Assembly: GCF_005938625.1 (NCBI RefSeq)
Contig: NZ_VCNJ01000030.1
Span: 62,001 to 126,000, forward strand
Origin: Pseudomonas fluorescens
GTDB taxonomy: Bacteria; Pseudomonadota; Gammaproteobacteria; Pseudomonadales; Pseudomonadaceae
Direction: 5' to 3'
DNA: 64,000 nucleotides
Of the stretch, positions 1-7,793 are shown one piece after another. The position numbers and the translations under genes were made by a program. Within the stretch, counting starts at the first letter, position 1. Each line of letters starts with the position of its first letter. The notes beneath the pieces are model-generated. The model did no database searches and had not been told where the DNA came from. It saw only the letters and a list, made by a program, of their open reading frames with translations.

Positions 1-716
1 TGACAGGGTTCACGCTTTGGACTTGGCGGCCTTTGGGCCGACCATGTTGGGGGTGTTTGGTGTGTATATCCGTTTTTTTGGTAGTGGCGGCTTAGGGTTC
101 CGCCCTTACGGCGGGTCACTTTTTCCAGGCGCCCGGAGTGCCGGCCCAGAAAAAAGTAACCAAAAAGGCTTGCTCCTACGTGCGGCCCGCTCGCTGGGGC
201 TCGGGGTTCCTTCGCTCCGGGATCGATCCGGGCGCAGCGTCTCCGGTTTGCTTCGCTGCACCTCCTCTCTCTGTGTTTGGCTTCGCCAAACGGTCGCTGC
301 GCTCCCACGCCCGGATCAATCCCTCCACTCAGCCTTCCGACGTCGCCCGTGGATCAAGATCAAGAGCAGGCGAGCTGACACTCGGCCTATTGAGTGGTGA
401 AGAGCACGGCGCGCACGGCTTTGGTTTTTGTGGTGCTCTTGCCCCTCATCGGAACGCCGCCCGCCCAGCCCTCTCCCGAGGGAGAGGGAGCCGATTTGTA
501 GGCATTTCAGAATCTGAGTTCAACGCGGTATCGCACGTCGGCGTAACTCGTCCAAACACCTCGGTCAGTCCCCTCTCCCTACGGGCGGTCCGACGTTTCG
601 GGAGGGCTAGGGTGAGGGGCTTTTGATCTGATTCGGAATCTGAGCTCGGCTCGGTATGCCACGTCGGCGTACTTCTGCCAAACACCTCGGTCAGTCCCCT
701 CTCCCTCCGGGAGTGG
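1..716. repeat. Repeat-rich intergenic region
   Basis: I see no convincing gene here. Positions about 60-400 look like a common Pseudomonas intergenic element (a 'ttagggttccgcccttacggc' type start, then AAAAAGTAACCAAAAAGGC at about 152-170). The short open frames across it have no family resemblance. Positions 460-716 hold several copies of a second repeat, 'CCCCTCTCCCT' followed by 'GGGAGGG' or 'GGTGAGGG'. The block with CGTCGGCGTA and AAACACCTCGGTCAGT occurs twice, near 537-575 and 661-705. The same second family recurs at 51734-51910. The assignment to known repeat families is from memory, not from a search. Confidence 0.6.
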
Positions 717-808
717 GCGTGTTCGGCGGCTTTGTAGAATCTCTTCGAGCCCGGGAATTCGTAGGGTGTGGTGTCGTCGATTTCGGGTGGATTGGGTGTT
801 GGCTTTTT
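717..808 (-). pseudogene. Truncated copy of a DUF6124-like gene (5' coding part only)
   Basis: Read on the minus strand, this stretch encodes KKPTPNPPEIDDTTPYEFPG and then SKRFYKAAEHA. That is nearly identical to residues 2-32 of the intact DUF6124-like protein at 6874-7248. The ATG of the intact gene is replaced here by GGG. The similarity stops where the CTCTCCCT repeat begins, so the copy lacks a start codon and about three quarters of its coding sequence. It lies just downstream of toxin gene T1, while the intact gene lies just upstream of it. Confidence 0.8.
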
Positions 809-877
809 CCCGCTACACGTTCGCGCCCAATGGGCTGCATTACTCGGTACAGCGCCAAGCTGTGGCATCCGTCCATA

Positions 878-911
878 AACAACCACCAGGCCATCAAGCC
901 CGGTGGTTGTT
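878..911 (-). terminator. Hairpin downstream of toxin T1
   Basis: AACAACCACC (878-887) and GGTGGTTGTT (902-911) form a perfect 10-bp stem around a 14-nt loop. It starts 27 bases past the T1 stop codon. On the minus strand only a short T stretch follows, so termination may be partial. Confidence 0.55.
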
Positions 912-937
912 GGCAATGCGCTGATCACCTCGGATGT

Positions 938-3900
938 TTATTTCACTTCGGTCAATTTCACATCATCGACCAGCATATCGATCAAGCTCCGCAGGTATTT
1001 GAAACCCTCATCTTTCTTCCCCCAGCGATCAATGAAAAACAAACCATGGTCATTGACCTGGATCGGTGTCACCTCGATGTCGCCGGTCGTGGATTTATGC
1101 ACCAGACGGGGCCCTTCCGTGCCTGTATTTTCGATCATGAACATCCCGGAGTGGGTCAGTTTGCTGCGACTGACAGACGGCGTCGGGTCCGGCTGCTTCG
1201 TTCCGGCGACGGCCACTTCCATCAGGAAGTCGCTGCGCAAGGCCCGGCTATTGGTGCCGCGCTTGTTGGACACCACTTCCCACGTCCCGCGGTGGATATC
1301 TCTGGCCAGTTCCGGAGCGGTGTCGCGCACACCGAGACTGACCGCCGAGAGGGTATCCGCCAGACCCGGCACACCCAGGTTGTAATTAGTGTGGGCATTG
1401 CCGATAAGGGCTACCCATTTGTGCGGTCCGTGTGCCAGTTGGTCGGCTTCGATCACTTGGCTGGCGAAATAGCTGAACATCTCGTTTCGCGAGATATCTT
1501 CGTCAAACACACCCTTGAGGTGATAAGACGCAGTGCAATCGAGTGCCCTGATACGGATATTGTATTTGGCCGCCGCCTGACAGACTTCTGTGTACGTATC
1601 GTTACCGTCGTAGCTGGGCATGTGGCCACGGTCCTGAACGCTTAGATAAGCCTTCAGTCTGTCCGGCATGCGCTGTGTGCGATAAAAGATATCCAGATCG
1701 GCCTGATGCAAATCGGTGAACAGGTGTTCCACATATAACGTGTCATAGCCGGCTTGCTTAAGCGCTTTCATGTGCTTTTTCAGCAGCGCTTTGCTCGCTG
1801 TGTGGGAATGGGCCTCGCCGATCAGCAGGTTCAAGCGTCCGTCGGCCAGCAGCCGCAAAAACTCCTCGAACGGGGTGTCTGAGGTGAGCGTCGGGAGTGT
1901 GGCCGCTTCGGGAGGCGTGTAGTGAGCAAAAGTGTCCCTGGCCTTTTTCTCGAGACGCTCGCGGCTGGCGATGAACGCGTCGAACGCCTGTTTTTCACTC
2001 GGTACGGTCGGGGTGTAGCGTGAATCCATGGCGTAGGGCTGATGCAACATTTGTGCGATATCGTCACGCATGGAGGGCGCAATATCGTATTCGCTGAAAT
2101 GCTCGACAGCAGGGGCAAGCGGTGCTGGTCGGGAGACGGGCTGAGGCGCCTTGTACGCCGATGGCCATTGCACCCGATAATCGCCCTTGGCTGCCGTATC
2201 CCCGGCAATTGCACCGGCTGAATCGACGGCGATGCGTGCCGGCTGATCGAGTGCGACATCTTCCACGCGCACGGCGACAGCCGTGTGCAGGTCGGCCAGG
2301 CCGGGAGTCGTGTCGAAGGTGCTCATGCGCGATTGCTCGGTGAGCACCACCCAGCGCTCCTCAGGCGCATCGGCGATGTCGGCGGCCAGCGTCTTGTGCG
2401 AATAGAAATTCCTGAGGCTGTTGCTGCGAGGGGTCAATGGCGAGACATCGTTCATTACCATCGCTCCTTCCAGTTGGTAGCTGGTCGAAGCATCCAGCGC
2501 ATGGATTTTCAGACCCTTTTCGTGCGCTGCACGCACCAGTGCCAGATAAGAGAATGGCGCGTTTTCCTCATGTCCCAACGCACGGTCGACGGCTTTAAGA
2601 TGTTTTTTGATGTGTCTCCAGGTGCCGCCCTTGTTCATTTTTTCCAGCTTGATATTGAAAATATCCCCCGCCAGGTATTCCACGTAAAGCCGCTTGAAGC
2701 CGTTGCTCACGAGTTCGTCCACAGCATCGATCAGCAATTGTTTGCTGGCGATCGAACCGGGCTGGGCGCCGATCACGAGGTTTTTTCCTTTAATGGCGTC
2801 GCTGGCCAGTAACCGGGCAAACGACAGGTCGTCGGCGACTGGCGGGACTTTGGCGCGGGCTGGCAGCGGGGCAAGTTCGGCGAAATGCATGGTGGCGTCT
2901 GCACTGAGCTTTTCGACCTGCTTCAGGTAGGCGGTGCGTGTCGAGGCGAGATTTTCCACGAACCCGATAAGGATCAAACGGGGATCGGTGCCCATGAAGT
3001 CTTGACTGCTGATGAGGATGTCCTCCCGGCTTCGCGGATTCATCACCGTTTCGATGCGCTGCCGGTATTTGGGCTCCACACCATAGACCTTGTGCGGACC
3101 GGGTGTCTCTGGCACGGCCTCGTACTTCGGCGCACCGCCGGTCATGCCGCTGCGTACCATCATCCCGTCGGCGTTGCGCACGGTCAGGATGCCGGTAGAG
3201 ACGATGTCGGGAGAGTTCGGCTTACGGCTATAGAGTAAATAACGACCGAGTGCGTCAGGATTATTCCCGGCGTAGTACATCTGGCCTCTGAAAACCACCA
3301 CGCGCATGTCATCCCAATCGGGTTGGGGCGCCACTTGATCAATCACGGTCATGACATTCTGTTGTTCGCTGCTGGCACTGGCGAGGCTCTGCCGCAAAGG
3401 CCGGCGCACGGGTTTGAGTGAACGCAACGCCGGACGCAGGTCGGTCAGCACCGCGCCGGCGCTGTTGAACAGATAACCGAGCAGATGCTGGAAGGCTTCG
3501 CCGTGGTCACCCTGACGGTACGCGTGCAGGGCGAACATGGCGTCCTTGAACGCCAGCAGCAGGCCGGTGCTCAGGCTCAGCAGCGGGAATGGGGCAGTGG
3601 CAATGGCGGTGATCCATTCGACACTGGTCCAGACCAGACTGGCGATCATCTCTGAACGGCTGGTGGTGGTCGCGTTGACGTCGTCGATGCGCCGTTGCAG
3701 TTTCATGTCGTACAGGGCAGTGCGCAGATTACTGACCGCCGCGACCGCGCGGGTCGAGTCGTAACGTGCAGGGCTGGGTGTGGTTTTATTGAGGTCTTTG
3801 GGCAGCCCTTTCCTGATGTTTTCAAGGTGCCTGCGAACCCGCGTGCGGGCGCTGACGCCGACGCGCGACGTCAGGTATTCGAGCATGCCGGACTGCTGCT

Positions 3901-6679
3901 GAAGCAGGTAATTGAACAGCCGCGCTTCGCGCAAAGCGACGCCGTCGGGCGCCTCGGGCGTGTAGAGCAGGACCGGGTTGTCGCCATGGCTGAAGAGCCA
4001 CGCATCGAGCACCCATTCGCCGTCGATCATCAAGCGGTGGATCGGATAGGTCGTGCGCAGGGCCCCGGACGTCTCGGCCATGCTGTCGATACTTTGCTCC
4101 AGCCATTGCAGATCATGACTGGCGATATGACCTTGCAGTTGGCATTCCAGCGCGGCGCTTTTCATCTGGCGCTGGGTAATGGCCAGGGTTGCGTTGCGCC
4201 TGAAGTCGTAGCCTTCGCTCGTCGAACTTTGCAGTTCAGCCTTGACCTTGTTGATGTAGCGCTGGCCGATCCACACACCGGTGACCGAGCGCGCGACATT
4301 CTGTGCGGTCAGGTTGCTAATATCGATGCCCTGCGGGCCTCTGAAGCGCGCCGAGCGGGAAAATTTCTCATCGAGAAAACCGATGCCGTCGGCGTAGCCG
4401 TCGCGATAAAGCGCTGTGTAGGTCAACGGTTTTGGCGTCCACGAGCGCACGATAGAGGTCGGCGCGAACGCCCAGACCGTATCCGGGTCAACGTCGTTGG
4501 CCGCACGCTTGAGCAAGCGATTCAGGCTGATTTTTGCCTGTTCGTGCACGTAGTCATCAAACGCCGGAAAGCGACTGCCCGACAAGGCGTGGCTGTTGAA
4601 CGCACGCAAAGCGCCTTCGGCGTCTTCGCTCAGGGTCGTCAGCTTTCGGCGGTTGGCGGCGCTGGTCGAGCGATACCACGCAGGTGTACCGAAGTCATAG
4701 TCGTCGATCCGTGTGGCCAGCACATGGTCAGCCATCGCGCGCAGGCAATCGAGATGGCTGCCGGTGTGATCGAACGTGACCTTGTGATGCTCCAGCGCCT
4801 CAGGTTTGAAACTCAGACCGGCCAACACGTGGCGCACCTTCGCGCGAAAACGCATGGGCGCGCGGCTGATCAGGTAGCCGGCCATGCTCTCGGCGACATC
4901 ACTGTGCCTGGCCCAGCCGAGCAGGTGGCTCTGGCATTCGCGCTCACTGTCGAAGGCCTGGAATTGTTGGTCTCGCGGCGCCTGTGGCGTGCACAGCAAC
5001 AGCCGTTTGAGCGTGCCGCTGTCATCGTTCTGGCGCAGTACCCACAAGTCTTGCAACTGTGCACCGTGCAGCGACAGGGTGGCGGCGCGCAGGCGCGGAT
5101 CGCTGCCGTCACGCAGGCGCTCGATCAGTTGCAGGTCACTGTCGAGCAGGTGCCCTTGCAGCACTGCTGTGTGAGCGAGGGCGACGATACGTTGATCGAG
5201 CATCTGCGTGATGGCGGGTTTGATCGCAGGCTTGGCCTGTAGCGCTTTTTGCAAGTGATTGAAGTCAATCCGAGGCTGCAGCTCCAGGGCTTGTTTGATC
5301 AGCCACGCCGGCGTCACGTCCGCGTAGTCTGGCGGCAGAGGCGCGTCATCGTAGGTGAGGGTGGTGTGCTTCAAAAACGCTGAGCCCGGTAATTCATCGC
5401 CGGTGTGCGGGCCGCGCAAGGACAGCTCGAGCAGATTGGATTGAAGCTCATAAACGCCGTAGCCCGGCACTCGACGTTCGGTCGAAAGGCTTAACTTTTC
5501 CGGCTCGAGATCGTCGATCTCCAGGTCTTCGCTCAAACGTTCCAGCCATTGCTGGCGAGCCAGTGCCGCCAGGCTGCCTACCGGCTCCATCAGGTCGAGC
5601 AAGTATTGCCGCGCCTGCTGGTAGTTACGCAGATGCTCAGCCAGTACGTCTTTCTGCGCGGTGCTGGCGCTGCGAAACCAGTCCGGTGCGCTGTAGCGCA
5701 GGTGGCGTTCGAACAAGGTTTGCGCACGTAATTGCAGACGCGACGTGAGATTCGGCAGGGCGGCAGCAATTGCGCGGTCCAGCGCAGTGCGCAATTGCCT
5801 GGGGTCTTGCTGCGGGTTATCGGCGAAGCTCAAGGCGCGTTCGATATCCTGCGTACGTTTTTCGATCAGCGCATCGTAGGTGTGTTCGAACAAGGATTTG
5901 CTGTCGATGGGTGCGAGCAGCAGCGGCCAGATCCCTGCTGCGCCCACCGCGTGATAACGCGTCGGCAGCATGGACATGAACGCCTCGCGACCGCTGGCCT
6001 GGTTCAGCGATGTACGCAGTTGGCTGTCGAGCTCAGCAAGGGAATTGAAGTATTCGATGCCTCTTGCGGGGGTGAACAGCAGAGCGAAACCCATGCTCTG
6101 GTCGGTCTGCAAGTCCTTGACTCGGCGAATGTCCTTTTCCGTGACAACAAAGGCGCCGGCCAGCTCAACGGTGCTGTCTTGATAGTTGAACTGCAGCGCG
6201 TACATGGCCGGACGCAGCATCGGGGCCAAATCGAGCTTGTGCAGCAGTTCGCCGGCTAGCGGGTGCAACAGGCGGTCGTCGACAGCCTGTCTGGCTTCGT
6301 GGCCGATGGCGGTGAAGCCTGCGTCATATTTGAGGAAGGTTTTCGCCGGTTTGTCGTCGATCCGGTCGCTCTGGTCCATGTTGATCAGTTGGCTGGCCAG
6401 TCTGACTTTCAGCCTGGCGATCAGCTGTTTGCCTTCATCGCTTTGCAGATCGCTGTTTTCCAACGCCTGATACAACGCGCGGCTGCGTTGCAGGTAGCTT
6501 GTCCGGTAGGTGTCCAATTGCTGGTCGAGGCGTTTCACAAAGGCCTCTTCGGTGGTCGGTTGCTGTTCGGGAAGCAGTGGGGTTTGTGTATTGAACAGGT
6601 GATGGCCGATCGCGTTGAGATCGTTTTTGATCTCTTCGGGCGTGGGGGCTGTGGCGGGGTTCATGGGCGCTTTTTCCAT
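938..6679 (-). CDS. T1: giant DUF6543/dermonecrotic-toxin-like protein with two C-terminal Tiki/ChaN-like domains
   Basis: A 1913-residue protein with no signal peptide. The first about 950 residues are mainly helical and carry two copies of the motif shared by the giant proteins in this window (LLLCTPQAP, near 4985-5005, and VLLYTPEAP, near 3955-3985). A hydrophobic stretch follows (about 3510-3625). The C-terminus holds two similar domains. The first starts with GAQPGS (residue 1304), where the family acidic and histidine residues are missing. The second has GEAHSH (1621-1626), a LDCTASYHL strand and GNAHTN (1760), the pattern of the ChaN/EreA/Tiki superfamily that includes domain C2 of Pasteurella multocida toxin. 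So one domain looks dead and one intact. The start at 6679 is the longest; ATG at 6664 is an alternative. Toxin function and target are inferred. Confidence 0.75.
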   Translation of the reverse strand: MEKAPMNPATAPTPEEIKNDLNAIGHHLFNTQTPLLPEQQPTTEEAFVKRLDQQLDTYRTSYLQRSRALYQALENSDLQSDEGKQLIARLKVRLASQLINMDQSDRIDDKPAKTFLKYDAGFTAIGHEARQAVDDRLLHPLAGELLHKLDLAPMLRPAMYALQFNYQDSTVELAGAFVVTEKDIRRVKDLQTDQSMGFALLFTPARGIEYFNSLAELDSQLRTSLNQASGREAFMSMLPTRYHAVGAAGIWPLLLAPIDSKSLFEHTYDALIEKRTQDIERALSFADNPQQDPRQLRTALDRAIAAALPNLTSRLQLRAQTLFERHLRYSAPDWFRSASTAQKDVLAEHLRNYQQARQYLLDLMEPVGSLAALARQQWLERLSEDLEIDDLEPEKLSLSTERRVPGYGVYELQSNLLELSLRGPHTGDELPGSAFLKHTTLTYDDAPLPPDYADVTPAWLIKQALELQPRIDFNHLQKALQAKPAIKPAITQMLDQRIVALAHTAVLQGHLLDSDLQLIERLRDGSDPRLRAATLSLHGAQLQDLWVLRQNDDSGTLKRLLLCTPQAPRDQQFQAFDSERECQSHLLGWARHSDVAESMAGYLISRAPMRFRAKVRHVLAGLSFKPEALEHHKVTFDHTGSHLDCLRAMADHVLATRIDDYDFGTPAWYRSTSAANRRKLTTLSEDAEGALRAFNSHALSGSRFPAFDDYVHEQAKISLNRLLKRAANDVDPDTVWAFAPTSIVRSWTPKPLTYTALYRDGYADGIGFLDEKFSRSARFRGPQGIDISNLTAQNVARSVTGVWIGQRYINKVKAELQSSTSEGYDFRRNATLAITQRQMKSAALECQLQGHIASHDLQWLEQSIDSMAETSGALRTTYPIHRLMIDGEWVLDAWLFSHGDNPVLLYTPEAPDGVALREARLFNYLLQQQSGMLEYLTSRVGVSARTRVRRHLENIRKGLPKDLNKTTPSPARYDSTRAVAAVSNLRTALYDMKLQRRIDDVNATTTSRSEMIASLVWTSVEWITAIATAPFPLLSLSTGLLLAFKDAMFALHAYRQGDHGEAFQHLLGYLFNSAGAVLTDLRPALRSLKPVRRPLRQSLASASSEQQNVMTVIDQVAPQPDWDDMRVVVFRGQMYYAGNNPDALGRYLLYSRKPNSPDIVSTGILTVRNADGMMVRSGMTGGAPKYEAVPETPGPHKVYGVEPKYRQRIETVMNPRSREDILISSQDFMGTDPRLILIGFVENLASTRTAYLKQVEKLSADATMHFAELAPLPARAKVPPVADDLSFARLLASDAIKGKNLVIGAQPGSIASKQLLIDAVDELVSNGFKRLYVEYLAGDIFNIKLEKMNKGGTWRHIKKHLKAVDRALGHEENAPFSYLALVRAAHEKGLKIHALDASTSYQLEGAMVMNDVSPLTPRSNSLRNFYSHKTLAADIADAPEERWVVLTEQSRMSTFDTTPGLADLHTAVAVRVEDVALDQPARIAVDSAGAIAGDTAAKGDYRVQWPSAYKAPQPVSRPAPLAPAVEHFSEYDIAPSMRDDIAQMLHQPYAMDSRYTPTVPSEKQAFDAFIASRERLEKKARDTFAHYTPPEAATLPTLTSDTPFEEFLRLLADGRLNLLIGEAHSHTASKALLKKHMKALKQAGYDTLYVEHLFTDLHQADLDIFYRTQRMPDRLKAYLSVQDRGHMPSYDGNDTYTEVCQAAAKYNIRIRALDCTASYHLKGVFDEDISRNEMFSYFASQVIEADQLAHGPHKWVALIGNAHTNYNLGVPGLADTLSAVSLGVRDTAPELARDIHRGTWEVVSNKRGTNSRALRSDFLMEVAVAGTKQPDPTPSVSRSKLTHSGMFMIENTGTEGPRLVHKSTTGDIEVTPIQVNDHGLFFIDRWGKKDEGFKYLRSLIDMLVDDVKLTEVK

Positions 6680-6719
6680 GCTGAGGGTGAGGGGCCAGCA
6701 TGGCGAGGGGCAGCGGGGG

Positions 6720-6737
6720 GCGGGTGGTATCTATGTA
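6720..6737. promoter_or_regulatory. 18-bp sequence shared by the upstream regions of T1 and T2
   Basis: GCGGGTGGTATCTATGTA lies 41 bases upstream of the T1 start. Sixteen of 18 bases match the reverse complement of 27183-27200 upstream of T2. Its orientation relative to the gene differs between the two, so a regulatory role is only a possibility. Confidence 0.2.
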
Positions 6738-6789
6738 TAGGAGGGTAATGATCTGTCGATGTGTTCGAGTGCGTCGAACAGCCCTCAGA

Positions 6790-6870
6790 CCTGCTCGCGA
6801 AAGCGCTTTGTCAGTCACTCAAACGGCTGAATGCGCTGACGCCTTCGCGAGCAGGCTCGCTCCCACAGGG
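6790..6870. repeat. REP palindrome pair
   Basis: Two inverted copies of the Pseudomonas REP core (CTGCTCGCGAA ... TTCGCGAGCAGGCTCGCTCC) flank a variable middle. It fills the gap between the DUF6124-like gene and toxin T1. Confidence 0.85.
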
Positions 6871-6873
6871 GGT

Positions 6874-7248
6874 TTAGTTGTGTGTTGGGGATTGCGGGAT
6901 TTCGTGGTTGTCCAACACGCGGTTCACCGCCAGTTCGGCGAGCATGATGATTTGCTGGATCGCCAGAATCGTGCGCCTTTGCGGCAGGTCGATGTAGGCG
7001 GCGATGTCGCTGGTCATGAGGCTGGCCTGGGCCAGGGATTCGCAGGCGTGGACCAGCAGGCTTTCGCTGTCCTGTTCGGGGGCGACCTGGAACATGGTGC
7101 TGGGTTTGTGGAAGCGCAGGGTGAGTGCGTTGGGTTTGAGGTAGTGGTCGAGGGCGCGGTCGGCGGCTTCGTGGAATCGCTTCGAACCGGGGAATTCGTA
7201 GGGGGTGGTGTCTTCGGTTTCAGGTGGATTGGGTGTTGGCTTTTTCAT
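6874..7248 (-). CDS. DUF6124 (DUF3077-like) family small protein
   Basis: A 124-residue soluble protein starting MKKPTPNPPETEDTTPYEFP. The middle (residues about 48-100) has the pattern seen in a large Pseudomonas family of unknown function: 'ESLLVHACESLAQA' and then 'AIQQIIMLAELAVNRVL', two helices. The ATG at 7248 is preceded by GGAG with 7-nt spacing, which supports this start. The frame stays open upstream to 7407, so a longer product cannot be excluded from sequence alone. Toxin T1 follows in the same direction after 194 bp and a REP pair, so co-transcription is possible. A broken second copy lies on the far side of T1. I do not assign a function. Confidence 0.75.
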   Translation of the reverse strand: MKKPTPNPPETEDTTPYEFPGSKRFHEAADRALDHYLKPNALTLRFHKPSTMFQVAPEQDSESLLVHACESLAQASLMTSDIAAYIDLPQRRTILAIQQIIMLAELAVNRVLDNHEIPQSPTHN

Positions 7249-7440
7249 AGTGAAGCTCCGAATGATAAGTGGGGCTGTCACTCTCAATCGCCGCGACGCG
7301 ACAGAGGGTGGCAGCTGTACGCGGGTTCGCGGACCGAGCCATTCGGCAATCTCGGCATACCCGAAGGTATCCCGCGCACAGCCACCATCAAACCAAACAA
7401 CAAGCACCTGAGCGCTACGGTTTGGGCCGGCGATTATGCA
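7249..7440 (-). promoter_or_regulatory. Structured leader upstream of the DUF6124-like gene
   Basis: On the minus strand this leader holds a strong hairpin at 7353-7374: CGGGATACC, loop TTCG, GGTATGCCG, with eight of nine positions paired and a C(UUCG)G tetraloop. A CATAAT -10-like element lies near 7437. The leader also stays open in frame with the gene (reading ...DGGCARDTFGYAEIAEWLG...). It could be a cis-acting RNA or, less likely, coding. Similar leaders before DUF6124/DUF3077 genes are my recollection and need a search. Confidence 0.4.
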
Positions 7441-7612
7441 TCAAATCGAATGAACTGCTCGGGCCGCGACGCCCGTTCGCTGAATTTGCAGCGACCCCCC
7501 GAGCCTATCCAGCCAATTTCCGAGGCACAACCGACGCGACTTGTCGGAAAACTCCGCGCAATTTTCAACGTCTGTAGGACGAGCACATTTCCCACAGATA
7601 AACACTTTTCAA
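7441..7612. other. Intergenic stretch without recognised feature
   Basis: Between the DUF6124 leader and the next REP pair. No open frame with family resemblance and no clear hairpin were seen. It probably carries part of the promoter for the minus-strand DUF6124-like gene. Confidence 0.4.
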
Positions 7613-7706
7613 CCTGTGGGAGCGAGCTTGCTCGCGAAAGCGGTGTGTCAGGCACCGTAGATGTTGAATGTGCTGACGCCTTCGCGAGCAAGCTCGCTCC
7701 CACAGG
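7613..7706. repeat. REP palindrome pair
   Basis: Inverted copies of the core TGTGGGAGCGAGCTTGCTCG and its reverse complement, separated by about 40 bp. Confidence 0.9.
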
Positions 7707-7737
7707 GTTCTGCGGTGGGTTCAAAATTGGCGTGCAC

Positions 7738-7772
7738 AAAAAAAGGCGATGTCCCTCACGAGACATCGCCTT
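7738..7772 (-). terminator. Rho-independent terminator of gcd
   Basis: On the minus strand AAGGCGATGTC pairs with GACATCGCCTT (11-bp perfect stem, 8-nt loop) and is followed by a run of Ts. It begins 21 bases after the gcd stop codon. Confidence 0.85.
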
Positions 7773-7793
7773 CATTTTTACCGCCGTTAAACC

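Noticed and set aside
17..626. Two overlapping + strand open frames in the first 630 bases
   Set aside because: They lie in repeat DNA and have no start context or family resemblance.
3695..5242. + strand open frame (515 codons) inside T1
   Set aside because: Low-complexity, Arg/Gly/Val-rich product typical of a shadow frame; T1 carries the recognisable domains.
6874..7407. Longer version (177 codons) of the DUF6124-like gene
   Set aside because: The ATG at 7248 has a good ribosome site, and the upstream part looks like a structured leader. Kept open as a finding.
7613..7706. Possible CRISPR-like repeats
   Set aside because: The copies are inverted pairs scattered over the window, without regular spacing or unique spacers, so they are REP elements.
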